From positions 1 through 64,000 of the forward strand of contig JAYWHT010000013.1 of assembly GCA_043777595.1 (NCBI GenBank): 64,000 bases of DNA, in the 5' to 3' direction. A model generated the notes under the pieces. The model was not told where the DNA came from and did no database searches. It saw only the letters and a program-made list of their open reading frames with translations. Of this stretch, positions 45,171 through 54,047 are shown in pieces. Numbering within the stretch: the first letter of the stretch is position 1; every line of letters begins with the position of its first letter. The stretch comes from JAYVJH01 sp043777595 (GTDB lineage: Bacteria > Bacteroidota > Bacteroidia > Cytophagales > Spirosomataceae). The translations under genes were made by a program, and so were the position numbers.

Positions 45171-45199
45171 TGAAGCCATCGCTTGGAGCGATGGCTTCA
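45171..45199. repeat. dispersed palindrome, copy 3
   Basis: Arms TGAAGCCATCGCT and AGCGATGGCTTCA around TGG, between convergent ends of the carbonic anhydrase gene and atpH. Nearly the same as copy 1 at 741-769. Confidence 0.8.
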
Positions 45200-45218
45200 T
45201 CAAGCTAACTCGATAAAC

Positions 45219-45755
45219 TTATTTCAGCAAATCTAACTTCAAGTCATTGAGATTCTTGCGGATTGAAGCATCTATTTGCTTGTCGCCGACACGTAGCACA
45301 TAGCCACCGATGAGGGTCTCGTCAATCTTTTCGGTCAATTTTACAATTCTACCAGTAGCATCGTTCACAATTTTGACAAACTGACTGCGTAAGTCGTCGG
45401 TGAGTTCGGTAGCCGAAGTAACAAGGGCTTTTACGATTCCTTTTTGGTCATCATATAATTTTACAAACTCGTCAGCAATAGCGTACATGATGCCTTCTCT
45501 ATTTTTTTTGGTAATAATTGTAAAAATAGAGAAAGAAACTGGATTGACACGGCTTTCAAAAATGGCTTTCAGCAAGCCCATTTTTTTTTCGTGACGCACT
45601 ACTGGGCTTTTGAGAGCCAGCAACAAACCCCGATTTTCATCGGCAGTTTGCTTAAAAAAAAGCATATCTTGATATACCTCCTCTACCAAGTTTTTTTCTT
45701 TGGCTAAGTCTATCAGCGACTTGGCATATCGTATGGCTACTGTTGATTCGGACAT
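45219..45755 (-). CDS. atpH: ATP synthase F1 subunit delta
   Basis: 178 residues; the peripheral stalk subunit tying the F1 head to subunit b. N-terminal helical region (AIRYAKSLIDLAKEKNLVEEV) and the C-terminal DETLIGGYVLRVGDKQIDASIR pattern are diagnostic. Last gene of the minus-strand atp run; atpA, atpG, atpD and atpC are not in the window. It is convergent with the carbonic anhydrase gene across a palindrome. Confidence 0.93.
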   Translation of the reverse strand: MSESTVAIRYAKSLIDLAKEKNLVEEVYQDMLFFKQTADENRGLLLALKSPVVRHEKKMGLLKAIFESRVNPVSFSIFTIITKKNREGIMYAIADEFVKLYDDQKGIVKALVTSATELTDDLRSQFVKIVNDATGRIVKLTEKIDETLIGGYVLRVGDKQIDASIRKNLNDLKLDLLK

Positions 45756-45838
45756 AATTATTGAGTGATTGAATGACTGAATGACTGAGTGTTATTTTTT
45801 AAATTTACATCTATCCACTCAACGCTCTGTACTATTTC

Positions 45839-46333
45839 TTAATTCAAACTTGCGTTTTCGGCGAGTTCGGCTACGAGTTTTTGTTGTGCCGTTTTGTCTG
45901 TCAATTCTTTGCGTAGTACTTTTTCGGCAATACCCAACGACAGCGTAACAACTTCTTTTTTCATTTGTGCCATCACAGCTACTCGCTCGTTTTGAATCGC
46001 CTCACGGGCATCTTCAACCAGACGCTTGCCCTCGGCTTGTGCTTTGTTTTTGGCTTCAACAATCATATTGTCAGATGCTTCTTTGGCGGCTTTCAGTATT
46101 TTGTCTCGCTCGGCACGTGCTTCGGTGAGTAGCTTCTGGTTGTCGGCTTGTAGTTTTTGCATTTCGGCACGAGTTCTTTCGGCCAAGTCCAATGCACTCT
46201 GAATCTGGTCTTCACGCTCTTTGAGACCACCAATGATAGGCTTCCAAGCATACATTTTGAGACCTATTACTAAAATTCCAAACACCAATGCCATCCAAAA
46301 CAGGAGGCCAACGGCGGGCATGAGTAATTCCAT
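45839..46333 (-). CDS. atpF: ATP synthase F0 subunit b
   Basis: 164 residues with one N-terminal membrane helix (LLFWMALVFGILVIGLKMYAW) and a long amphipathic helix (AERTRAEMQKLQADNQKLLTE) typical of the peripheral stalk. Between it and atpE lie 185 bp that include a hairpin and AT-rich inverted repeats. The spacer on its downstream side (45756-45838) holds short tandem GAATGACT-type repeats. Confidence 0.93.
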   Translation of the reverse strand: MELLMPAVGLLFWMALVFGILVIGLKMYAWKPIIGGLKEREDQIQSALDLAERTRAEMQKLQADNQKLLTEARAERDKILKAAKEASDNMIVEAKNKAQAEGKRLVEDAREAIQNERVAVMAQMKKEVVTLSLGIAEKVLRKELTDKTAQQKLVAELAENASLN

Positions 46334-46457
46334 GATTATATATTTTTTAAATAGATTTTGTTTTGATATGTATGATGTGGGGTATATGATGTGTAGCTTA
46401 TGTCTCTAATTTACATATCATACATCATATATCGTACATTTTTTTAAGTTTTTAGAA

Positions 46458-46499
46458 TACGCCTTGAGCCAACACCTAATGTGAGTGGCGCAAGGCGTA
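46458..46499. promoter_or_regulatory. hairpin between atpE and atpF
   Basis: Arms TACGCCTTGAGCC (46458-46470) and GGCGCAAGGCGTA (46487-46499) pair at 12 of 13 positions, 20 bp after the atpE stop on the minus strand. It has no long T tract. It could partially terminate transcription or protect the atpE message. Confidence 0.55.
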
Positions 46500-46518
46500 A
46501 GTTTTGATTTGTTCAGAA

Positions 46519-46785
46519 TTAACCTAACTTGAACGAAATCAATAGACAGATAACGGCTGCAAACAAAGCCACGGCCTCGACGAGGGCAGCGATGATAATC
46601 ATTACAGACTGAATCTTACCAGCGGCTTCGGGCTGACGGGCGATACCCTCCATGGCACGACCACCGATTTGACCAAGACCTAAGCCAGCACCGATAGCGG
46701 CAAGACCCGCACCGATACCTGCGCCCATTACGGCCAATCCTACGCCACTGTCAGCAGCAGCTTGAAGCAAAATTTGAAGAAACAT
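46519..46785 (-). CDS. atpE: ATP synthase F0 subunit c
   Basis: 88 residues, two membrane helices joined by RAMEGIARQPEAAGKI (the conserved R-Q-P loop). The ion-binding acid is the glutamate in AALVEAVAL of helix 2; the residues around it lack the polar set of sodium-binding rings, so a proton ring is likely. I start at the ATG at 46785 (MFLQILLQ); a longer frame to 46851 would add an unconserved leader. Confidence 0.95.
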   Translation of the reverse strand: MFLQILLQAAADSGVGLAVMGAGIGAGLAAIGAGLGLGQIGGRAMEGIARQPEAAGKIQSVMIIIAALVEAVALFAAVICLLISFKLG

Positions 46786-46870
46786 GATATTATGTATTAA
46801 AAAAGTGAAAAAAAACAAAAATTTATTTGTAGTCGAATTACTACTCAGCAACTCATTAACTCAAAACTGC

Positions 46871-47944
46871 TTAGTGTCCGTGGTCGGCATCGTGGTTGTT
46901 TTCGATGGCGCTACCAATATACATCGACGACAACAACGTAAAGATAAAAGCCTGTAAAAACGCAACCAATAGCTCGATAAGGTTCATAAACAAACTGAAA
47001 GCCACAATCAACGGACTAACGGCTACGCCCATACCTGCCCCACCCGATGCCTTGGCAATAAAAATAAGACCTAACAAACTCAAGATAATAATGTGGCCTG
47101 CCGTGATATTGGCAAACAAACGAAGCATTAACGAAAATGGCTTCATGAACACCCCAACGATTTCGACTGGAATAATCAACGGCAATATCGCCAATGGCAC
47201 ACCAGTTGGCTTGACCAAGTGCATAAAGTAGTGTTTGTTGGCGTTGGCATGAACCACAAAAAACGTAATAACGGCCAACACGAGCGTAATAGCAATGTTG
47301 CCAGTGAGGTTGGCGCCGCCTGGCAAAAGGCCGAGCAGGTTGTTTATCCAAATAAAGAAAAACAACGTGAGCATATACGGCAGGTATTTTTGGTAGTCAG
47401 GGCCAATAGACGGCTTAACGACTTCGTCACGAATGTAAACGATAATTGGCTCTAAAAATGACTGAATACCCTTGGGTGCTTTGCCCTTGTTGGTGGCATA
47501 ACCTTTGGCAACCGACATAAATATTACAAACAACAAAACGGCACTGAGCAGCATCGAGGCTACGTTTTTGGTTATCGAAAAATCCCAGACCTTCACAGCT
47601 TCGTCTTTTTCGCCATTGGCAGCCACACGATGGATATGCTCATGTTCGAGTACATAGTCGCCGTGTTTGTAGGTATCTTTGTGGCCATCTACTGGCGAAT
47701 GATAAAAGTGGCTGGACGACATGACCTCTACGCCTCTGTCGGCAGTGTAAATGATGACAGGCAGCGGAATGGCCAAGCCGTGTGCAAATTCCCACTCGTG
47801 GGCATCTGAAATGTGGTGCATAATCATGCCCCCAATATCAAATTTTTCTTCTTTGTGTGCTTCGCCTTCTGCTTGTGCAAAAGACGTTGCTGTCAATATT
47901 AAAATTGCTACTGCGAGCAGCTTATGACGAAAATGTTGTATCAT
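46871..47944 (-). CDS. atpB: ATP synthase F0 subunit a
   Basis: 357 residues, long for the family because a signal-like segment and a charged exported N-terminal domain of about 110 residues precede the helices, as is common in Bacteroidota. The C-terminal half has the conserved LRLFANITAGHI motif with the essential arginine and a VALLQ-like VAFLQAFIFTLL helix. The start follows the atpI-like gene by 8 bp. Confidence 0.94.
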   Translation of the reverse strand: MIQHFRHKLLAVAILILTATSFAQAEGEAHKEEKFDIGGMIMHHISDAHEWEFAHGLAIPLPVIIYTADRGVEVMSSSHFYHSPVDGHKDTYKHGDYVLEHEHIHRVAANGEKDEAVKVWDFSITKNVASMLLSAVLLFVIFMSVAKGYATNKGKAPKGIQSFLEPIIVYIRDEVVKPSIGPDYQKYLPYMLTLFFFIWINNLLGLLPGGANLTGNIAITLVLAVITFFVVHANANKHYFMHLVKPTGVPLAILPLIIPVEIVGVFMKPFSLMLRLFANITAGHIIILSLLGLIFIAKASGGAGMGVAVSPLIVAFSLFMNLIELLVAFLQAFIFTLLSSMYIGSAIENNHDADHGH

Positions 47945-47952
47945 ATCAAACG

Positions 47953-48321
47953 TTACGGTTTCAAATCGCGGCGCAATTTAGCACTTATTCCGTAGATTTC
48001 AAAAAAAGTATAAGATAAATATAGTACAATAAAGGTAATGGTGAATGTTTTGGTGTTTTTGATACCAAAACGCAAAAACATTCCAACAAAAACCACCGAC
48101 AAAATCAATCTAAGTACAGTTGAGGCCATAAAAAACTGTATAAAATTCTTGTTGTCGTTATTTGTTCCAAACTCCAAAAGCCGATGCTGGAACAAATATA
48201 CGGCGAAGAAAAATACTAAAATAAACCACTTTTCAGTAGGTAAGTTTGTACCAAAACCCAGTTTTGAGATTATAAAAAAACTAAGCCCAATGATAGCAGT
48301 AAAACCAAATGTCCGTAGCAT
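47953..48321 (-). CDS. AtpI-like membrane protein
   Basis: 122 residues, four predicted membrane segments, and a basic tail (AKLRRDLKP). Its place directly before atpB is that of AtpI/AtpZ-type accessory proteins that assist assembly of the c ring. Sequence similarity to the named family is weak by eye, so this rests on position and topology. It starts 1 bp after the superoxide dismutase gene ends. Confidence 0.7.
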   Translation of the reverse strand: MLRTFGFTAIIGLSFFIISKLGFGTNLPTEKWFILVFFFAVYLFQHRLLEFGTNNDNKNFIQFFMASTVLRLILSVVFVGMFLRFGIKNTKTFTITFIVLYLSYTFFEIYGISAKLRRDLKP

Positions 48322-48322
48322 T

Positions 48323-49000
48323 TTATTTTATGGCCGCAGTATATAGTTCTGCTACTTTATCCCAGTTTACGACATTCCAAAAACCATCAACGTAGTCGGC
48401 ACGTTTGTTTTGGTATTTGAGGTAATAGGCATGTTCCCAAACATCTAAGGCCAAAATCGGTGCGCCTTGTACATCAGCTATTGGCATAAGTGGATTGTCT
48501 TGGTTGGGTGTCGATACAATCTGTAGTTTTTTGTCTTTGACAATGAGCCATACCCAGCCAGAGCCAAAGCGGCTTGTGGCGGCTTCTTTAAATTTCTTTT
48601 TCATTTCGTCTATTGTACCAAAAGTTTTGACGATTTCGGCTGTGAGCATTGCGTTGGGCATTTGACCTTTGGCTGGTGCCATGATAGCCCAAAAAAAAGT
48701 ATGATTCCAGTGTCCACCGCCATTGTTACGAATTACTGGGGCGGTTTCTTTGGTAATTTTGGCCATGAGTTCTGTCGGAGTCATTTTTTCTTCGGGCTTA
48801 CCTGCTGTGGCCTTATTGAGGTTATCGACGTAAGCCTTGTGATGGCGGCCATAGTGTATGTCCATGGTAGTTTTGTCGATGTTGGGTTCGAGTGCTTCGG
48901 GAGCGTACGGGAGCGGTGCTTGGCTAAACTGAGCCTGGGCGCAGACCGAAATCGTTACCAATGCCGCAATAAATGTTTGACGAATTATGTTTTGTTTCAT
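48323..49000 (-). CDS. exported Fe/Mn superoxide dismutase
   Basis: 225 residues with a signal peptide (MKQNIIRQTFIAALVTISVCAQA). Metal-binding motifs are intact: the HYGRHHKAYVDNLN helix, GGHWNHTFFW, and DVWEHAYYLKYQNKRADY with the DxxxH ligands. It dismutates superoxide, apparently in the periplasm. It is directly upstream of the atpI-like gene with a 1-bp gap, an uncommon partner for atp genes. Confidence 0.92.
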   Translation of the reverse strand: MKQNIIRQTFIAALVTISVCAQAQFSQAPLPYAPEALEPNIDKTTMDIHYGRHHKAYVDNLNKATAGKPEEKMTPTELMAKITKETAPVIRNNGGGHWNHTFFWAIMAPAKGQMPNAMLTAEIVKTFGTIDEMKKKFKEAATSRFGSGWVWLIVKDKKLQIVSTPNQDNPLMPIADVQGAPILALDVWEHAYYLKYQNKRADYVDGFWNVVNWDKVAELYTAAIK

Positions 49001-49093
49001 ACAAATTGAAGTTTATTAAAATTGAAGTACAATATTACAAAAAATGTGAATCGTCTGAGTATATTTGAACACAAAAGAAACACGATATTTTAT

Positions 49094-49867
49094 ATGAACC
49101 TTGACATTGCCCTCGTTCAGACAGATTTATACTGGGAAAGCCCAACGGCCAATCTGGCCATGCTCGAAGAAAAAATCGCCGCCATCACGCAATCTATTGA
49201 CCTTATTATATTGCCCGAAATGTTTACTACTGGTTTTACGATGAACCCAGAACAATGGGCCGAGCCGATGAACTTCACCACTTTTAAATGGCTCAAACTT
49301 GTGGCCGCCCAGACGGGGGCTATTGTTACGGGTAGTTATGCGGTCAAAGAAAATGGGCAGTATTTCAATCGATTGGTGTGGATGCAGCCCAATGGCGAGT
49401 TTGACTGTTACGATAAACGGCACTTGTTTAGAATGGGGGGCGAAGATAAAGTTTATACGGCAGGTTCTCACAAAATTATTAAAACCATAAAAAACTGGAA
49501 AATATGCCCCTTGATTTGCTACGATTTACGGTTTCCTGTTTGGTCTCGTAATGTTGATTTAGAATACGATTTACTAATAAACGTAGCCAACTGGCCGGCC
49601 GTTCGGTCGCAGACTTGGGACGTATTGCTACAAGCTCGAGCCATCGAAAACCAATGTTATGTAGTGGGCGTAAACCGAACAGGCCACGACGGCAACGGCC
49701 TCGCTCACAACGGCAATTCGGCTGTGATTGACTTTAAAGGTGAGGTACTATTTAAAGAAAACGACACCCAACTTGTTCACTGCCAAAGTCTTGATAAAAA
49801 TTCGTTAGACTTGTTTCGTCAAAATTTTCCTGCATATTTAGATGCAGATAGTTTTGTGATTGATTAG
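49094..49867 (+). CDS. nitrilase superfamily (omega-amidase-like) hydrolase
   Basis: 257 residues from the ATG at 49094 (MNLDIALVQTD). The E-K-C triad is in LPEMFTTGF (E42), YDKRHLFRMGGE, and ICYDLRFPVWSRN. This subgroup (YafV/Nit2-like) hydrolyses amides such as alpha-ketoglutaramate. A -7 type TATATTTG lies at 49060-49067, which rules out starting the protein at the upstream ATG at 49022. Convergent with the DUF1361 gene. Confidence 0.9.
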   Translation: MNLDIALVQTDLYWESPTANLAMLEEKIAAITQSIDLIILPEMFTTGFTMNPEQWAEPMNFTTFKWLKLVAAQTGAIVTGSYAVKENGQYFNRLVWMQPNGEFDCYDKRHLFRMGGEDKVYTAGSHKIIKTIKNWKICPLICYDLRFPVWSRNVDLEYDLLINVANWPAVRSQTWDVLLQARAIENQCYVVGVNRTGHDGNGLAHNGNSAVIDFKGEVLFKENDTQLVHCQSLDKNSLDLFRQNFPAYLDADSFVID

Positions 49868-49870
49868 TAT

Positions 49871-50527
49871 TTATATCTGTACTTTTTTCTGTGAAAACAA
49901 ATAAAAAACAGCATATACCAGCACCATTACAGATGAAAAAGCAAGCGTAGTCTGTACGGCAAGTGGATTGTGAACAGAACGAATGATATATTTGCACAAC
50001 GCCAAAGGGTCAGAAATCACGTCCCAACTATTCCAGCGGCCAAATCGACCCAGATAAATACCATAACCCGACAGTAGCAGGCTACTTGGTATGACGATTA
50101 AGGTCGTTGTTTGCCCCCACACTTTGAGAACCAACCGATGCACCCACAATACAGAATACATACCCGTAAAAAGCCCTGCCATGGCCATCATAAAACCCAA
50201 GAGGGCATCGTACCAAATGAGGTTATCGGGCGATTCTTTGAGGTGAATAAGGTCAGTGATAAGATAAGGAGCATTTGGGAAAAACAACAGCCACAACCCC
50301 AAACCTACCACCAAAGTAGGTTTGCTGATGGCCTGACACTGGACTTTATGACGCAGCATTAGCATAACCCAAAGTGGAATCCAGGCCAAAAATAAGTTCC
50401 AGACCAAAAATATCCCCGTCCATGAGCCAGTAGCCAGCAGTCGGCCAGTTAGTAAAACAAGTGCCGCTCCCGACAATAAAGCCAATAAATAAGTTGTTTG
50501 TGGAATTTCGATAATCTGTTTTTTCAT
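49871..50527 (-). CDS. DUF1361 family membrane protein
   Basis: 218 residues from the ATG at 50527 (MKKQIIEIPQ), with about six to seven membrane helices and the family pattern LVWNLFLAWIPLW, FPNAPYLITDLIHL and VHRLVLKVWG. No known function. A longer open frame to 50590 begins in AT-rich DNA. It ends 3 bp from the nitrilase stop. Confidence 0.85.
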   Translation of the reverse strand: MKKQIIEIPQTTYLLALLSGAALVLLTGRLLATGSWTGIFLVWNLFLAWIPLWVMLMLRHKVQCQAISKPTLVVGLGLWLLFFPNAPYLITDLIHLKESPDNLIWYDALLGFMMAMAGLFTGMYSVLWVHRLVLKVWGQTTTLIVIPSSLLLSGYGIYLGRFGRWNSWDVISDPLALCKYIIRSVHNPLAVQTTLAFSSVMVLVYAVFYLFSQKKVQI

Positions 50528-50644
50528 TTTTGTTTTTAAATTAAAAGTACTTTTAAATACAAAGTAAATTGATTTAAAATATTTATCCAACTATTTTTGA
50601 TAAATAACTTTACGATATGTAGTTGCTGATAGATAAGCAACGTT

Positions 50645-50824
50645 TTGATTTGTTTTTAAATACTTGATTATTAACTAAGTAATCATTCAAAACTAATACG
50701 GTATTTTAATTTTGATAACTTACTGATTATCAGCATCGTATTTAACTCACGACACTGTACCATATACTCACGACTCCTTAATTAAAATATTTTTCGTTAT
50801 TAGTTTTTCACTAATCACTACTTA
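50645..50824. repeat. AT-rich dispersed repeat, copy 3, interrupted by the 101-bp element
   Basis: The left part (TTGATTTGTTTTTAAATACTTG...) and right part (ATTAAAATATTTTTCGTTAT...TCACTACTTA) align with copies 1 and 2. Removing the 101-bp element and one TA restores the same length as those copies. Confidence 0.65.
50676..50780 (-). mobile_element. 101-bp TA-flanked insertion element, copy B
   Basis: Element 50678-50778 with TA at 50676-50677 and 50779-50780, in inverse orientation to copies A and C. It interrupts an AT-rich repeat copy. Confidence 0.85.
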
Positions 50825-50860
50825 CTGTATCTTGCATCTTACTCTTTGAGCAATAACACA

Positions 50861-51346
50861 ATGACATTTAGCGAAATAAAGCAAATATTGGCTGATGAAT
50901 TTGGAGAAAGCCTGACTTTAAAATCGGACGACACTGCCCTACAGCCCAGTCTGACTGTAGAAAGTGGCCAAATTGCGCTTGTTTGTGCATTTTTGAAAAA
51001 TGATAACCGATTGTATTTCGATTTTTTGGCTTGCCTGACAGGAATCGACAATGGCCCCCAGGCCGACACCATGGAGGTTGTCTATCATCTTAATTCGATA
51101 CCCTACCAGCATCAGTTTGTACTGAAAACAACAGTACCAAGAAACAATCCGACCGTACCAACAGTTAGTGGTGTGTGGCGTACAGCCGACTGGCACGAGC
51201 GAGAGGCTTACGATTTGGTAGGTATTGTTTTTGACAATCACCCAGACTTACGGCGTATATTATTGCCAACAGATTGGTTGGGACACCCGCTCCAAAAAGA
51301 CTACCAAGAACCAGAAACCTATCACGGCATTGTTGTAAAATATTGA
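50861..51346 (+). CDS. nuoC: NADH-quinone oxidoreductase subunit C
   Basis: 161 residues from the ATG at 50861 (MTFSEIKQI). The 30-kDa-subunit signature is present: WHEREAYDLVGIVFDNHPDLRRILLP...DW...HPLQKDY. This subunit is part of the hydrophilic arm of complex I. No other nuo gene is adjacent, so either the operon is split or the rest lies elsewhere. The upstream leader contains the repeat and element B. Confidence 0.9.
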   Translation: MTFSEIKQILADEFGESLTLKSDDTALQPSLTVESGQIALVCAFLKNDNRLYFDFLACLTGIDNGPQADTMEVVYHLNSIPYQHQFVLKTTVPRNNPTVPTVSGVWRTADWHEREAYDLVGIVFDNHPDLRRILLPTDWLGHPLQKDYQEPETYHGIVVKY

Positions 51347-51439
51347 ATATGAATAGGTTTTTGAGCCGCAGTCCTTAAAAAATATTTGTATTTGTCGCAA
51401 CAAAACAAAACGTAACAACGTATATCTTATAAATTTCAT

Positions 51440-51447
51440 TATTTTTG
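51440..51447 (+). promoter_or_regulatory. -7 promoter box before the DUF2795 gene
   Basis: TATTTTTG lies 40 bp upstream of the ATG at 51488. No matching -33 TTTG at normal distance. Confidence 0.4.
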
Positions 51448-51487
51448 CACCCTCAAATTCAGAGATTACTTTTAAACGAGAACCATT

Positions 51488-51709
51488 ATGTACTGGACAT
51501 TAGAATTGGCTTCCTACCTGGAAGATGCCCCATGGCCCGCAACAAAAGACGAATTGATTGATTTTGCCATTCGTACAGGCGCACCACTCGAAGTGGTAGA
51601 AAACTTGCAAGAATTGGAAGACGACGGGCAGCCCTACGAAAGTATTGAAGAGATATGGCCCGACTATCCGACCAAAGATGACTTCTTCTTTAACGAGGAC
51701 GAATATTGA
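51488..51709 (+). CDS. DUF2795 domain-containing protein
   Basis: 73 residues, acidic, matching DUF2795: YWTLELASYLEDAPWPATKDELIDFAIRTGAP near the start and an acidic end (WPDYPTKDDFFFNEDEY). The family is small, often near stress or membrane genes, with no assigned function. Stand-alone here, with a -7 box upstream. Confidence 0.88.
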   Translation: MYWTLELASYLEDAPWPATKDELIDFAIRTGAPLEVVENLQELEDDGQPYESIEEIWPDYPTKDDFFFNEDEY

Positions 51710-51851
51710 CAAAAGGCGAGTTTTACAACCGCACAACAACAAACCGCAAAATGTAAAATCTAAAAGTAGTCCATAATCTGCTACTTAGGTCTGGCGTTTT
51801 GCGGTTTTGTGGTTTATAATGTTTTTTAATTAAGCAACATTGTAGCAAACT

Positions 51852-52361
51852 ATGGAAGAAATAATTAACAAGGTAGCCAAGAGCGGCCTCATAAGCCTGA
51901 ACTTGGAAGACTACTATCACGCTGGCGAGCGTGTGGTTTATGACCTAAAAGATAATTTGTTTATGGGCTTGATTCTAAAAGAAAAAGATTTTAGATCGTT
52001 CATCAAAACGCACGACTGGGAGCAATATAGTGGCAAAAATGTAGCCATAACCTGTACCGAAGATGCAATCGTACCTACTTGGGCCTATATGCTACTTGCC
52101 GTGCAGTTGGAGGCTTTTGCCAACGCAGTAGTATTTGGTAGCTTGGCAGACTTAGAAACAAAGTTATTTTATGATGCCATTGCCCTAATCAATGCCGCCG
52201 ACTACCAAGATGCCCGTGTGGTGGTCAAGGGTTGTAGTAAGCGAGCCGTACCAATGTCGGCATATATCGAAATCACGAGAAAACTGTCGCCAGTTGTTCA
52301 GAGTCTGATGTTTGGCGAGCCTTGTAGCACCGTACCACTCTACAAACGCCCAAAGTCCTGA
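51852..52361 (+). CDS. DUF2480 family protein
   Basis: 169 residues of DUF2480: SGLISLNLEDYYHAGERVVYDLKDNLFMGLILKEK at the start and VVVKGCSKRAVPMSAYIEITRKL near the end, with a conserved cysteine. Common in Bacteroidota, no known function; the fold and conserved Cys suggest a sulfur-linked role only as an inference. Nothing of note in the 241-bp stretch after it. Confidence 0.85.
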   Translation: MEEIINKVAKSGLISLNLEDYYHAGERVVYDLKDNLFMGLILKEKDFRSFIKTHDWEQYSGKNVAITCTEDAIVPTWAYMLLAVQLEAFANAVVFGSLADLETKLFYDAIALINAADYQDARVVVKGCSKRAVPMSAYIEITRKLSPVVQSLMFGEPCSTVPLYKRPKS

Positions 52362-52602
52362 AAAAACAAAAAACGCACCAAGAATGTCTCGGCACGTTTT
52401 CCCAATCTTAACCTATGATAAAACTTTAAATTTTGTATTGAATATCCTTTGGACTATTGATATAAATATTAGTAACGACCCACACCAAGAAAATTATCAA
52501 TAATAGTGCCAGAAATTACGAGCCAAAGAATCAAGTAAGATTAGACCTTTTTTTACTTATATTTCGCAATCTACGTTTAGATTTAATTATCAAGCGGTCG
52601 AT

Positions 52603-53931
52603 TTATTTTTTGGTCAAGGCCACTTTAAGTACATTCTGACCTACCAGCGTACCAGCCTTTGCGCCTTCGTCGCAACCCGATCGAAAATGAATGCCCCCAT
52701 ATACTCGGCTGGTACTGGCCATTTTGGCTGCTTCTCTAAACGAGTTAAAGGTCATTACGCCATGCCCAAATTTATACTCTGTCGAGTCTGTAAAAGTAAT
52801 TTGGTCGCCCACTACTTTGCTCAATACCTCAGCGGCGGCGGCAGATATGGTACTATGCCCACTGGTATATTCAGGAAAAGGCGGTGTTTGTAAAAACGGT
52901 ATCCATTTGGGGTCTATATCACTATTGATGACTGTTTCGGGGCGAACTTTGACGTGTCGGTATTTATTGTCCCAACAACTAATAAAGGCATCTAACAACG
53001 CAGCCGACGTAAGTGTATAGCCCTCTACACATTGCATGAGCGGTAGTTTTTTGTTTCGGGCCACAGTGGCCAGCATAGCGAGCCAGTGGCCACCAGGTGT
53101 CATTTTTTTGTTGGCAAACATCACGTGGCCAGCCACATTCATCACAAAAGCATTATCGTCCCAAAAGTAAGCTATTCGTTTTTGCTCGTCCGTGAGAGTT
53201 TGGCCAATGTTATATACCTCCATTGTTTCCTTAAAAAACAAACTGCTTTTGTCTTTGGTATAAGTTGGTGGTGGCGGACACTTAAACTGCGCCGCCGAGT
53301 CCATCGTTACCGACCTGATGGTGTTCCAGAGTGGCTCTACGGCATCGGCATAAGCAGGCGGAGTGGGTACCCATGCACCAGCAACACTGGTAACGGTATA
53401 TCTAAAGCCTCTGGTTTGTTTATAATTATCTTTGGCCGCATACTTCATTACGTGTAGTGCTACGCTGTCGCCATAATCCATCGACCGTTTAAATACATCT
53501 GACGGAATACCCATTAACCTGTATTTATCAAACAATGTGGCCTCGTATTTGTCAAAATACTCAGCCGTAAAAGTCAGCGTGCGGGCTACATTCAAAAACG
53601 CCTTGACACTCGCCAAAGGAAAGCAATATGCTTGTCCTGCTTCGGGTGTAGGCACTCCCTTAAAGCCTTTGAGCTGCCCGCCTAATGTCTGATAGTCGGC
53701 ATGAGCAGGTACAAGTGCCTCATAACCAGCAAGGTTAGCATAAGTATAAATCCGACTGGCAACTGGCGGTGTAAAAATATCGTGAATGATAACCTCAGTC
53801 AGTTTTTCGACTGACTGATGATAAAATTCTGGATTGGCCGCCTTGGCGTTGTATTCGTCAGGTTTGGCATTGGGGCGGCAAGCATTTAGAACTACGGCTG
53901 CAATGCAAATAATAAATATTTTTTTTTTCAT
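52603..53931 (-). CDS. vanadium haloperoxidase-like lipoprotein (PAP2 superfamily)
   Basis: 442 residues with a lipoprotein signal (AAVVLNACRPN, lipidated cysteine). The C-terminal half has the PAP2/vanadate-binding triad: KVRPETVIN, FPEYTSGHSTISAAAAEVL and SRVYGGIHFRSGCDEG. Such proteins act as haloperoxidases or phosphatases; the active-site lysine-arginine-serine-histidine set is consistent with either. Its substrate is unknown. It is anchored facing the periplasm or outer face. Confidence 0.85.
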   Translation of the reverse strand: MKKKIFIICIAAVVLNACRPNAKPDEYNAKAANPEFYHQSVEKLTEVIIHDIFTPPVASRIYTYANLAGYEALVPAHADYQTLGGQLKGFKGVPTPEAGQAYCFPLASVKAFLNVARTLTFTAEYFDKYEATLFDKYRLMGIPSDVFKRSMDYGDSVALHVMKYAAKDNYKQTRGFRYTVTSVAGAWVPTPPAYADAVEPLWNTIRSVTMDSAAQFKCPPPPTYTKDKSSLFFKETMEVYNIGQTLTDEQKRIAYFWDDNAFVMNVAGHVMFANKKMTPGGHWLAMLATVARNKKLPLMQCVEGYTLTSAALLDAFISCWDNKYRHVKVRPETVINSDIDPKWIPFLQTPPFPEYTSGHSTISAAAAEVLSKVVGDQITFTDSTEYKFGHGVMTFNSFREAAKMASTSRVYGGIHFRSGCDEGAKAGTLVGQNVLKVALTKK

Positions 53932-54047
53932 TTAATTAATTATATTTACCCATTTTCAAGATCAACCACCAACACCTCCGCTGTCGTCCAGCGACAAGTA
54001 ACTTTAAAGGGTTCAACTTTAATTATTTCCGATATTCTGGGAAGTCT

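Noticed and set aside
45756..45838. Short GAATGACT-type tandem repeats between atpF and atpH
   Set aside because: Too short and impure to be a distinct element; common intergenic filler.
52384..52503. Short open frame after the DUF2480 gene
   Set aside because: About 39 residues, no motif, no promoter; treated as chance.
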